Shown: positions 46,440-56,205 of the stretch, piece after piece
Layout of the letters: each line of letters opens with the position of its first letter
How positions within the stretch are numbered: the stretch's first letter is position 1
Assembly (NCBI GenBank): GCA_016748015.1
Contig: JAAOMT010000303.1
Span: forward strand, 7,638-63,842
DNA length: 56,205 nucleotides
Direction: 5' to 3'
Source: Geosiphon pyriformis
Lineage: Eukaryota > Glomeromycota > Glomeromycetes > Archaeosporales > Geosiphonaceae
Translations under genes and position numbers: made by a program
The notes under the pieces: generated by a model
Told to the model about the DNA's origin: nothing
Databases searched by the model: none
The model's input: the letters and a program-made list of their open reading frames with translations, nothing else

Positions 46440-47060
46440 TTGGATAAAGGAGAGAAAGAAGTTTTTTTATTTTCTGTAATAGATTGTATTAAATTTTTAT
46501 TATTGTTTTATTATTTTTAATTATAGTTAATAGCCTAAGATCTTGGATTATTATATTGTAAAACTTAATATTAGAGTAATATCTGTAATATTACTTGTAA
46601 ATATTAATAATAATTCTGTGATAATTAAAATAAGTATTGTAATTATTAATATGGAAACAATAAATATTAAAATTCTGTAAGTTGTAAATATTTAAATTGT
46701 TGCTAATATTGGTTTTTATAATTCTGTTTTAATAGTTTTTTATGTCAGTTTTTTATAATATGACCAGATTTTTAATAATAGTAATAATTATAAAAATCCT
46801 GTCTTTAGAATTGTTGTTGCTATTAACATTATTGCTGTTATTAGTACTTTGTAGTATTGTTATTTTTTTAATATTATAGAAATTAATATGTTCTTAAATT
46901 TTTAGCAAAAAATTTCTCAATTTTTTGAATTAAATTATTACTTAATTAAATAAGCTTTGTGTTAATATTAGAGAATCTATTTATGGCCAAATTAATAGTT
47001 TAAATATAATTAACTTCTTGTTTTACTAATTTAAAGTTATTATTTAATTTCAACAGTTTT
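46440..47060 (-). pseudogene. gypsy-2 gag, C-terminal half
   Basis: Minus strand reads LVKQEVNYI-stop-TINLAIN, NTKLI-stop-LSNNLIQKIEKFFAKN, then a decayed zinc knuckle FYNYYY-stop-KSGHIIKN and a Gln/Tyr/Leu-rich stretch. These match gypsy-1 gag (EANYAQAINLVMN, DSKLEKFSETIHQKIEGYLANN, CHYCGKQGHIQID). This proves that L1 split gypsy-2, whose pol resumes below 39,735. Confidence 0.7.
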
Positions 47061-49165
47061 ATATTCTATTGTTAATTATAAAATCTAGTTTAGTTTTGTC
47101 TTAATTGTTATATATAATAAGTAAAATACTTTGATTCAAAAAAATTTGAAATTAAAAACTAAACTGCCTTTGTATTTTTTAATAATATAATATATTACTC
47201 CTTTTTGTATAACTTAAAGTTTTTTAAGCAAATGCAGATTGAATGCAAGTTGGCTTTTTTTTGAGCTTTTTAAATACTGATAATATTGTAAGTTAGTTGT
47301 TTAAACATAGATTTTTGAATTTTCAAATATTAAATTAATTTTTTCTTTATTTTTTGTTTTTTTTGGTTTATTTTTATGTTAATTTAGTTAACAATTTTTT
47401 GGCTAATATAGTAAAGATTTTTTATAATTATGACTTGTTTCTGAATAATTTTTTGTTTTTGGTATTTCAATTTTTTAGAAGTATTTTAATATTTGTAATT
47501 TTTGGTAATTTTGTTTTTTTTAATGTTTGTTATTTGATTAAACATTTTGGTATTGCTTTTATTAAATAATTACATAGTAAAAATAATAAAGTTTTTAATT
47601 AAAAAAGCTTCAAATATTGAAAATAACTTGATTTTCATGATCTAATTTCCACATAATTCGTATTAGCATAACATATTTAAATAATTTAATAAATCTGCAA
47701 ATTTTTTTTTCTTTAAAAAATATTCAGCTTTTAAATGTTTTATGTTTTAAGAAATTTTGTTAAGTATATAATAAGTTGCTAAAGGCTGATTTTTTTGTAT
47801 TTTTATTTATATTAATAGTTTTCTAACAAATTTAAGTTTAATAGACATAAAAGCTAATACTATAATATTTTTTAAAAGTTTAAATCTTAGTATTAATATA
47901 AAAAGTTTTGGTCTAATATTATTTATTCTAGCCAAATTACAGACTATTGTGTTGGCTTTAGAGTGTATTTTTTTTGGTGTAATTATAGTGTTTTTAAATA
48001 ATTAAATAATTTTAGATGCTTGCTTTTTAAAGCTAATTTTAGTATTACCTGATTTTTATGTACATTGTTAAATAAAACATTATTATATTACAAAGATAAT
48101 TAGTAAAAAAAATTTGTGTTTTGGTTTAAAGTCAAAGACTATTCTAGTGTTTTAAATAATAATAAAACTATTAAATTGGCTAGTACTATATTTTTTTCAA
48201 ATTTAATGCTTTCAGTTATAATTAAAAAAAATCTTTAAATACAAAACATTTTGTTCACAAAATTTTGGCAGTTTATTATGTTTATTAAAAAACTAATTAT
48301 AATATTATTATTTTAGATCAGATTTTACTTAAAAATATAAATTGAATTAATTTTTTACAAGTATAATATTCAAATTCATATATAATAGCTAAGTATATAA
48401 GTTAAATTATTACAGATATTTATTTTTATTTTATAAAAGCTCTTTATTATTAGTTGCTTATAGCTATCTGTAAATATTTATACAATAAATACTATCATAA
48501 TATTCTGTGTCTTTTATGTAATAATATTAAATTTTCTGATTATTTATTTTTATGTTTGTTGAATTTTGTTGTTTATAATACTTTGTTGGCTTTTTAAACT
48601 ACAATATAAAATTATTTTTTTGGTTTTGTATTAGTTTTTATCTTATATGTTTTAATTATTATTATTATTATGTTTATTAAATTCTGTAATATATATTGTC
48701 TTATATAAGAATTTTGGTTTTAAAACTTGGTTTCTAAAGTCTCTTTTTGTTTTTGAAAATTTTAAAGTTGCTATTAATAAGATTGTAAATTCTGTGTATA
48801 ATTTGGTTTTAACTTACAAAAATAAAATTTGATTTATTTGTTTTAAGTATTATGTAATTATAAAAAAAAGAAATTTGATTTTACTAAATGATTTAATACT
48901 TTTTTTTATTAAATACATTGTTAAGAAGTATAATCAAATTATTTGGTATTATTAAAACTTTAAATATGAGTTTTGGTACATATATTTTATATCTATTTAT
49001 TTTTAATAATAATAATAATAATAATAATATTTATATAAAAGTTTAATGTTGTTTTAACTAACTCAAATAGTTAGTTATATATAGTAAATACATGATTTAT
49101 ATCTAATTTAGATTATTTAATTTAATATATTGTACTAAATAATATTTAAATCTTACTTATAAAAC
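47060..49165 (+). mobile_element. LINE L3, 5'-truncated, decayed
   Basis: The plus strand reads, in the order of ORF2 of L1: YYSFLYNLKFFKQMQIECKL (against HYSSLYSLKTFKQVQAESKL), NLVNNFLANIVKIF (against NPLNNFLAGMVHIF), ALECIFF, LDACFLKLILVLPDFY (against LNACRLEMKLVCPDFR), FIKALYY, LYNKYYHNILCLLCNN and FSDYLFLC (against LYDK-stop-YPSVMCLFCSD and VSDHVFSC), then GFKTWFLKSLFVFENF. The decayed 3' tail follows at about 49,045-49,165. It starts exactly where gypsy-2 gag ends; 5' truncation is normal for LINE insertions. Confidence 0.75.
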
Positions 49166-49930
49166 TAATAAAACTAATAAATAAATAAAAATAAATATTT
49201 AATTTGTTAAAAACATTTAAAAAAATCAAAAAAACCAATATTTTATTTTTAAAAAAAGAAAAAACAAACTTAAAAAATTGTTTTTATTTTTTAGTATTTT
49301 AAAAAAATTTGTTTTAAATTTTTAATGTTTTAATTTTTTTGTTATTTAAACAACAGTAAAAAAACAATAGTTTAATTATTGATATATAATTAAAAATTAT
49401 TGAATTTTAATAATAATAATAATATTAAAATTACTTTTGGTTGTTTAAAAATTTTTTAAATAAAAAAAACCTTTTATTTAAAGCCAAATACAGTGTTTTT
49501 TAATATTTAAAAACTGTTATGTATTTGTGTTATTTAAAAAAAAATACTTTAAAAAACAGTATTTAATTATATTATTAAGAAATTTTAATTGTTTTGTTTA
49601 TATTTTTTGCTTAATTATAGTTATAAAATAAAATTTTATTATTTAAATTTTATTATTATAAATATTTTGATTGTTTTTAATTATATCTTTATTAAATATA
49701 TGTTTTTATATTAATAGTTGGGCCTCAATTGTAAAATGATAAAAAATTTTTATTATTATTATTATTTATACAATAAAAACAGTTTGTTAAAATAAACATT
49801 TTTACTTTGAAGTTTAATATATCTTAATTGAGAAAATTTAAATTTTGGTTGCACAATATATCTATAAAAAACATGTGAAATTGCTTGGTATGTTCTACAT
49901 GATCATCTATAGACAACAAGAAAACCTTTT
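49166..49930. other. AT-rich spacer between repeats and host genes
   Basis: Long A/T runs and simple repeats to about 49,790, then gradually more complex sequence as the 3' flank of the next gene begins. No element recognised. Confidence 0.5.
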
Positions 49931-50395
49931 TTAACTAGTTGGCTTATCTTCAACTGGTGATCCAAGAAATATCGGTGCAGTAGCTTCACACTTTCCGCAA
50001 ATAATCCTAGTACAATAATTATAAAATCGACATCGATGACAAATCCAATCACCTAGAGCCACTTTTCGATCAGGTGGAACTAAGCTACACCCGAGACAAA
50101 AAGTACGATATGAAAAGTTATGGGTTCTACATCGAGAACAGACCCATTCGCCGATTTTAAGACGTCGATTCTTTAATCGTAATGTTGTTTCATCTTTGTA
50201 ACCATCATAACCACCACCTCGACGTCGTTTTTTGTCTCGTATATAACGTTTTTGGTTTTTGAAAAGAGTTAGGTGTTGAACTGAGGCGTATAGAGGGGGG
50301 ACGGTACAATAAATTTTATTATAGGGAAATAATAAATTTTGGTAGATTGATAATCTTGAAAGATAATTTGAGCGAATTTCAAAAATTTTCATCAT
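49931..50395 (-). CDS. RanBP2-type double zinc-finger protein
   Basis: 154 codons, single exon, ATG at 50,393-50,395. Residues about 78-103 and 113-137 are two RanBP2-type zinc fingers: GEWVCSRCRTHNFSYRTFCL then GC, and GDWICHRCRFYNYCTRIICG then KC. Each follows W-x-C-x2-C-x3-N-x6-C-x2-C with all ligands present. Such fingers bind single-stranded RNA (via the Trp and Asn) or ubiquitin; the conserved Asn favours RNA. The first 55 residues are basic and aromatic with no acidic cluster after residue 6, which could be a mitochondrial presequence, followed by KRYIRDKKRRRGGG. The base composition is far less AT-rich than the repeats, and the frame is clean, so I take it as a real host gene. No orthologue name assigned. 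Confidence 0.75.
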   Translation of the reverse strand: MMKIFEIRSNYLSRLSIYQNLLFPYNKIYCTVPPLYASVQHLTLFKNQKRYIRDKKRRRGGGYDGYKDETTLRLKNRRLKIGEWVCSRCRTHNFSYRTFCLGCSLVPPDRKVALGDWICHRCRFYNYCTRIICGKCEATAPIFLGSPVEDKPTS

Positions 50396-51777
50396 TACGA
50401 TAAAATTGAATTTATGATATTAGAAATTTTTTTTAAATTCGGTCCTGATCTTGATGATACGACCGTTACACCATCAATTTACGGAAATTCTGGTTTTTAT
50501 TTTCATTTAAAAAGAAAAGCAAAAATATTGTATTGTATTCCCTTCTAACGTTTTTTGAGTAATAACTCGATGTGGCGTCTTTCTATTTTCGTGCTAACGT
50601 GGAATCTTTCATGAGGCACCTTTTGAAAATTTATCTTTTTGTCGAAAAAGCCCCTTGAACAAAAGACAGAAAATGACGGCTATCAATCAGCAAAAAAAGC
50701 CAATTATTGACCCTTTTTTAGTATGAATATGGTCAATAATAAATTTAGAATCTTTCTTTTAAGAACAAATTAATTATCTATATCATCAGGTCTAAGACGT
50801 ATAAAATAGAATGAACTTTCTTTTGATACATATGTGATACAAGAGGTAATAGTCTAAACCTTCTGCATTTTATCTTTCTAAAAGGAGAAAAGGCTTGGCT
50901 CAAATATGATACGCCAATTCCAGATTTCAAAATAAGTCTCTAGTCCTTTTTTATCTTGAATCAAAAGATTAAAAAACAAAAACATTCAAATTGGTTGTTG
51001 TCTTTTCACTTAAGATCGCTTTTAATGTTGTTTTTATTCTCATTTTGGAAAACTGTCTCTTAAAATAATTATATTGGGTGTCGAACCGTTTGATGACAAT
51101 ATGTCCAATCATTCGAATTGTTAAGACGGAGCTTCTTATTATGATTATATGTGAACCAATGTGATTCAACTTTTTTTTAAAAAAAATTAGTTAAAAATTC
51201 TTAAATAAAATGTTAAAAGTAAATTTAATCAAAAAATATTAATTCTTAGGTTTAAAATCAACTTAAATTGATCATTTTGATTGCAATTAATAAATTTAAT
51301 GTTTTTGTCAAAATATTACAATGTCATATTGTATTGTAATAATTTAACTTTGAAAATTTTGTAAGATAAAAATTGTGTTTTAAATTAATTTTTTTTTTAC
51401 AAACCAAAATGCTAAGTTTTTATTATGATATCACTTTTTTGAAATTGAAAATGTTATTAATCTGTATTTATCAAACCATATTCAAATTACATTCATTTTT
51501 AAAATTAAATTTTATTGACAAGAAATTCAACATGTATTGATTGACAAAATGTATTCAAAACTTGATGAATTGAACAGATATTTCTTTCGCAGTACAGTAA
51601 ATTTATTTCTTCATTTTTTGGTTTTAATAACTACATATCATATAGTAAAAAAACTACTGCACGCTTTTTTACGTGTACAAAAATTAACATTTTGATTCTA
51701 TAATCACATAAGAGCAATATATAAATGTTTTACCAAAATTTTAAAAACTTTGCTCATTATAATCGCTAAGAGCAAGA
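50396..51777. other. intergenic region between zinc-finger gene and ase1
   Basis: 1.4 kb holding the promoter side of the zinc-finger gene and the 3' side of ase1. It is of normal complexity near 50,500-51,100, then AT-rich to 51,770. No convincing gene: the small frames here lack codon bias and known motifs. A tRNA A-box-like TGGTGTAACGG (minus, 50,462-50,472) sits about 70 bases upstream of the zinc-finger start. Confidence 0.5.
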
Positions 51778-53513
51778 TTATCGACCTCCTTCCACGATCA
51801 ATGACATCTTCTTATTCACCTCTTTTTTCAACATAGGAGTTGGAACGCTGTCAAATCCGTTGGATATGCCACCAACAATACTGGACGGCCTTGTCCTAAG
51901 ACCATTTGTGCTTGACGCTCTCCGAATTGACATCTGGGGAGTCAAAGCGCTTGTCTGAGAATTTGGGGTGATGGTTATCGAGGTTGTCGCACTTCTGAGT
52001 GGGGTCTTTGGCCGTGGAATACCTCGAGTTGATTTTCCGTTAAGTTTATTGTCTATTAGTTTGATGTTTCCTGTGGTGTTGTTGGGAGCTTTTTCAGCTT
52101 CATTGTTATCTTTTGTTGGTGATTGGAGGATCTCTGATTTATCATTAGTCGAAGTCGATAATTTACTTTTGTTGGAAGAAACAGCTAATCGCCCATTAAC
52201 AATATGTGGCTCTGGTGTTGAGGGGGTCACGACCGAAGATGAAGATGTTGTGCTTGAATCGCTGGATACACTATTACTTCGATGAGGGAGTAATTCGGGT
52301 TGTGAATTTGGTAATTTTCGTCGCAATTGAGTTGGTTGATCTTGTGAGGTTTTATTTGGTTGTTGTTGTTGTTGTTTTTCTTCTTCTATTACCACCACTG
52401 TATTACTATCTAGATACAGACTACTACGTCGACGTGCTGTATTGAATCCAGGTCTTGAGGCAGGTGAGATGTTGTTTGATGATGAAGGACTTGGGGAAAC
52501 AGATCGACTCGAAGGTCTTCCCCTTCCGAAATTAACCTCTTGAGATGTTCCATTTTGATTAAGATACATACTAGTTCGTCGGCTTGGAGCTTTAGAGGGT
52601 GATACTGATCGACTTTTTGATGCAAAATCATTTGTTCCCAAGTACATACTTGTCCGTCTATTTCCAGCTTTTGTAGGTGAAACGGCTCGACTGGCTGGTC
52701 GACTTCTTGTCACCGGCTCATTTCCTTTATTTGATGCTCTGATTCCTACTGGTCGATTCTTTGGTACAGTTTCTACTAGTCCATTGGCATTATTACTCAA
52801 ATACATAGGAGTTTTTTGATTATTCGTGGAGGAACGCGATACTGGAGAACCAGGTCGAGATAAAACCACCGATAAACTTGGGGATACTGGTCGACTAGCC
52901 ATTGATTTATTTCGACCTGTTCCACCACCACCACCCGTAGAAGTATTGGAAGCGGCGCTATCTCTCCGCTTCTTTGCTAATTGTGCCGCCTCTAATGTTT
53001 CTTTCTCTAGTTTTGTCAACCCCTTGGTGGGATTTTGTTCGAAACCAAAGAACATTTGATTGACAATTCTTTCCCCGATTTCATTTTGCTAATACCAAGA
53101 CAACACAGGTAAAGATGAGTAGTATTAAATTTCGAATTCAATAAATTCAAGATCCATCAAAAGTTGCCAATTTCTTACCAGTGTATCCAAATATCGAACA
53201 CTTTCGTGCATAAATGGTTTACGTTCATCTGGTTTTTCAGAAATTCGTTATTAGTTAGGGGTGAAAAGCAGGATAATAATTAAAGATTTTCATACTTACT
53301 TTCTTCATACTCGAGGCAAGCTTTAATCAATTGATCTTCAATTCTGACAAGACTCGGCCAACAAGACTTTCGCCATTTCTCTTCCTCCAATAATCGGAAA
53401 GAGCTTTGAAACAGACGCCGAGGATCCGAGGCCTTTTTTTCGAATTCTATCATTTTCTAAAATGATATTTGATTCAATTAAATTAGCATCTTTAATCATA
53501 AGTGTAAAATGCG

Positions 53514-53548
<35 letters not shown>

Positions 53549-55783
53549 TATTATTATTATTATTATTTCCAATAACTTTGTGGAACAAGGGAAATACCTC
53601 GATTAATGCGCGACGTTCTAACATTAATTTATAGATTCGTGCACATTTGGCATATAATTCTTTAAGACGATCGACTTCTTGTGCCAAACGTTCATAGACC
53701 TCTTCAGCGGATAATGCTATAGGAAAAACATGAAATTAATACAACCATCAAATTTACGAAAATAAACGATATGGTGAAGAAAAATAAACGCTGCCAATTC
53801 TTACAATCTTGAAAAGAGGCAAAGAAATCATCACGTTCATTTTGAGGAACCAGACATTTATCCCAGAGTTCACCCAGTTGTACGGTATACTATTTTTCCA
53901 GATAAATAGAAAGTCGCCAGTTAATTTGGATAATCAAAAGAGAAATTATGAAGCTGATCAAAATTCTATACCTCATCAATGGCCTTTTGAATAATTTCGC
54001 GCATGATCGCCCTAAGTCTCTCTTGTTCTAGGGACAACTATTTAAAGAAATATGCATGCGTTAATAAATGTGATTTTAGAAAATAATCAGACATTAACTC
54101 AAAAACTTTGTGCACCTGTTGCAAATATTCTTCCTCCAGAGAATCGTGCAATTTAATTTGCCTTTCGTTGACTGGCATGTTTAATTCTTCCCACAAATTC
54201 TTGACTATCTTTTCCAACTTATCTCTTCTGTCTTTGCGTTCTACGTAATCCTTTTCGAGAACAATCAACTTTTCTTTTAGGGTAGATAGCTGTTCTTCCG
54301 AAAGATCAAGTCCCGCCGGTAATTGTGGCCTATAATAGATATATTCACGTGGTGGCTTCTCCGTCCCGACCACAGTAGTAATACTATCATCATCATCATC
54401 ATCATCATCGTTATAATCATCACAATCAACGTTCCTATTGCTATCACTATGACTATGACTATTAATTGTTTCAGTATTGTTATTAATAGCTTCATTGTCC
54501 TTTATTTGTTGAAGCAATTCACTAATGTCTTTTGGAGTTTTTTTATCCAAGAATAATTTAGCAAGTGCCCTGTCAATATCATCTTGAGGTGAACGATTTA
54601 ATGCGTTAAAGTAAAAGTGAAGTTGGGCTGTGATGCCTTCGAATAAATCTCGTCGCCGAGTCTAAAAGATTTGAATTAGCGAATATTAAGAATTTACAGC
54701 AGAAAATTTCATGGGGAATTAGAGTGAATGCGTGGAAAGTCCATTGACATTACCACTATTCGGATCAATTTATCATATTTACACCAAACCTAAAATGAGT
54801 ATTGGGAATGTAGATTTTAGAAGGTTCTCTAGGATTTCAAATAAAAGCTTCATATATTATTCATACCGGCTGAACAACCGAAGAGCTCAAATCGGTTTCA
54901 AAAATCTAGGCAAAAGGAAACAAATGTATTAGAAGAGGATATTATTTATTATTATTATTATTATTATTACTATGTGCAATTGAGTATTGGAAGGAGTTAT
55001 TTAATTAGCACTATTGCAATATTACCTCTTTTGGTGGTATATTATCATCAATTCCCAGTTCTTGTATGAAAAGTGTGACGCCATCGACCCAGGTGTTAAT
55101 ATTAGTTCGTGTCACTTCAATTTCCTGATCATGATGATCGATCATCAATTATTTAATTAACGATCAGAGCTTTGTGAATATCAATTTTGCGGATTTTCGA
55201 TTGGTTACCTCTTGTAAACTATCGCGAATACTTTGCAAGTATTCGCGTGTTGTTGTGTTCGTGGGTAATATAGGACCTGCCGATTGACCAATTACATTCT
55301 CTACTTGTCTTCCAAATAGATGACATTGTTCTTCGATCTCGATCTATTCAAGGAAATGATGAAATGAAAAATAAAAGTGAAGTCTAATGGGAAAAGACAA
55401 ACTGAACAAAAGGGACAATAAGACCAGGTAAACGCGTGTTAATATTTAAATAAAATTATTTACCAGCAGGTCTTCTATTTCAGCGGAAAGACTCGACTTC
55501 CATAGAACTTGTGCTTGGATGAGCTTATCAAATTCGGTCAACACTGTCTAGTATAGGGAAAAGATGGAGAAAAAGTAACGCATACATTCTCCAATTGAAC
55601 AAACCAGAAAGATTCCTAGGCAAGGAATTAACAAGTTATTAGAAACGTATAAAAACTTACATGTAACTTTTCTCGAGCCCACTGGGATTGATTACTGTAG
55701 TCTTTGCCAAAAGATTCGTTTGCCACACGATATTCGTTCCATAGTGATTTCAAGTGTTCTACTTTAAAATAGACGGCGTCCAT
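51778..55783 (-). CDS. ase1: Ase1/PRC1/MAP65-family microtubule bundler (12 exons)
   Basis: Twelve exons joined by GT-AG introns give 937 codons: 55661-55783, 55464-55547, 55209-55343, 55026-55124, 54867-54905, 54116-54661, 53972-54037, 53805-53889, 53598-53716, 53300-53456, 53179-53228, 51778-53088. Frame is kept at every junction; only introns 8 and 10 are phase 1. The N-terminal two thirds are the rod/spectrin fold of the family, with NLWEELNMPVNER, ELWDKCLVPQNERDDF and the diagnostic FEKKASDPRR of the microtubule-binding domain, then EEEKWRK. Exon 6 carries an acidic insert with eight consecutive Asp. The last 430 residues are a basic, Ser/Pro-rich disordered tail. Family members cross-link antiparallel microtubules in the anaphase midzone and are held back by CDK sites; SPTK and SPSK are visible in the tail. 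The start ATG 55,781-55,783 opens exon 1; an upstream exon cannot be excluded. The donor of intron 6 is GTGCAC, weaker than the others. Confidence 0.87.
53514..53567. repeat. palindromic TAA/TTA microsatellite in ase1 intron 9
   Basis: About 11 TAA units followed directly by about 6 TTA units, able to fold as a perfect AT hairpin inside the 141-base intron. Confidence 0.85.
54386..54412. repeat. ATC/GAT microsatellite coding for poly-Asp in ase1 exon 6
   Basis: Nine tandem ATC units on the plus strand, read as consecutive Asp codons on the minus strand within an acidic loop. Confidence 0.8.
54943..54967. repeat. TTA microsatellite in ase1 intron 4
   Basis: About eight TTA units, near the branch-site half of the intron. 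Confidence 0.75.
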
Positions 55784-55895
55784 ACTGGTTACTAAAAAAG
55801 TTCAGTTTGGAACTGCGAAAGAAAGAGTCAACCAATTAAGGAGACAAAAGTTGAATTATGTGTTTATATGTGTAGATTTTGACAAGTAGTAGTAA

Positions 55896-55984
<89 letters not shown>

Positions 55985-56205
55985 TGGGATAGAGGAGAAA
56001 AGAAAGGATAGTTGGAAAAGGTAGATATAATAGAATTGATATCTTATGATATTTGTAATTAATGGGAATCTTTTTACGGAGAAGGAAGACTTTAATAGTT
56101 AAATGATAAAAATACTAAATGGTGTTGGCGTCTCACTCCCAGTTTCTTGTTTGATACTAATAGAGTTCCAAATTCAAGTTATTATTTAATACTAGAAAAA
56201 GTGAG
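55784..56205. other. ase1 upstream region
   Basis: Apart from the trinucleotide repeat, normal-complexity sequence with no further gene seen to the window edge. Includes the promoter of ase1; no clear TATA box. Confidence 0.5.
55885..55984. repeat. long AGT trinucleotide repeat upstream of ase1
   Basis: About 33 units in 100 bases, with one AAT interruption near the start. It lies about 100 bases before the ase1 start codon, so in its 5' UTR or promoter. Confidence 0.9.

Larger units (their letters stand above)
39735..46455 (-). mobile_element. LINE L1, youngest and nearly full-length copy
   Basis: 6.7 kb on the minus strand: a leader beginning near CTTTCTCTCCTTTATCC (46,455), ORF1 (46,325-44,529), ORF2 (44,529-39,868) and a 3' tail (39,867-39,735) ending AATAAAAAAAAAAA. 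It lies inside the gag/pol junction region of gypsy-2, whose gag resumes on the far side. Its base composition is clearly less AT-rich than the flanking decayed repeats, which marks it as the latest insertion of the repeat block. I could not settle a target duplication; TTACAG near both ends is a candidate. Confidence 0.85.
33671..47060 (-). mobile_element. Ty3/gypsy element gypsy-2, decayed, interrupted by LINE L1
   Basis: Minus-strand translations match gypsy-1 in order: gag (46,440-47,060), then after the L1 insertion the protease (39,060-39,540), Cys-rich linker (about 38,480-38,670), dUTPase (37,600-38,000), RT (36,400-37,150) and integrase (34,900-35,450). No intact LTR could be found: the 5' end stops in mid-gag at about 47,060, where LINE L3 begins, and the 3' LTR (expected below about 34,000) is too decayed to place. 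Changes are overwhelmingly toward A and T. Confidence 0.75.

Noticed and set aside
50420-50480. tRNA-like string on the minus strand (A-box TGGTGTAACGG, D-stem TGAT/ATCA, and a GGACCGAA resembling a B-box)
   Set aside because: The distance between the two boxes leaves no room for an anticodon arm, and no acceptor stem pairs; at most a tRNA relic.
51968-52445. plus-strand frames opposite the last ase1 exon
   Set aside because: Shadows of the Ser/Arg/Pro-rich coding strand; no independent evidence.

Overview
The window looks like nuclear DNA of an arbuscular-mycorrhizal fungus (Glomeromycotina, Rhizophagus-like). The grounds are very AT-rich DNA, an intron-rich fungal gene at the right end, and LINE and Ty3/gypsy families of the kind I associate with that group. 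The organism call is inference; no marker gene is present.

Layout. 1-253 is the 3' end of an internally deleted Tc1/mariner element. 919-18,830 is one old LINE (L2, minus strand) split by two LTR insertions: a solo-LTR-like block (2,173-3,451) and a complete Ty3/gypsy element (gypsy-1, 7,283-17,336). 19,155-33,670 is an array of plus-strand, LINE-derived pieces: three copies (A, B, C) of an element that encodes only an ORF1-like RNA-binding protein, plus remnants of two full LINEs (L4, L5). About 33,670-47,060 is a second, heavily decayed gypsy element (gypsy-2, minus strand) of the same family as gypsy-1, interrupted by the youngest LINE (L1, 39,735-46,455). 47,060-49,165 is the 3' half of another LINE (L3). 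49,931-56,205 is host DNA: a small RanBP2-type zinc-finger gene and a 12-exon ase1/PRC1/MAP65 gene.

Main discoveries. (1) The gypsy family has an unusual coding plan: gag; a -1 frameshift candidate next to the zinc knuckle; a pol polyprotein ordered protease, Cys-rich CxxC linker, dUTPase, reverse transcriptase, RNase H, integrase; then a separate overlapping third ORF (244 codons) of unknown function before the 3' LTR. The protease, Cys-rich, dUTPase, RT and integrase parts can be recognised again in gypsy-2. (2) The ORF1-only elements end in the same 3' tail as the LINE, and two copies share the same ORF1/tail junction, which suggests a non-autonomous family mobilised by the LINE. (3) The youngest LINE has ORF1 and ORF2 joined by a TAATG stop/start overlap. 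Its ORF2 keeps one frame over 4.66 kb and is broken only by five stop codons of the kind C-to-T decay makes. The same C/G-to-T/A decay explains most of the AT-rich remainder.

The coding frames of the elements are mostly collinear, so I describe broken genes as single reading frames with listed stops. Homologies between copies were found by translating and aligning by eye; boundaries marked 'about' are good to roughly 20-100 bases.
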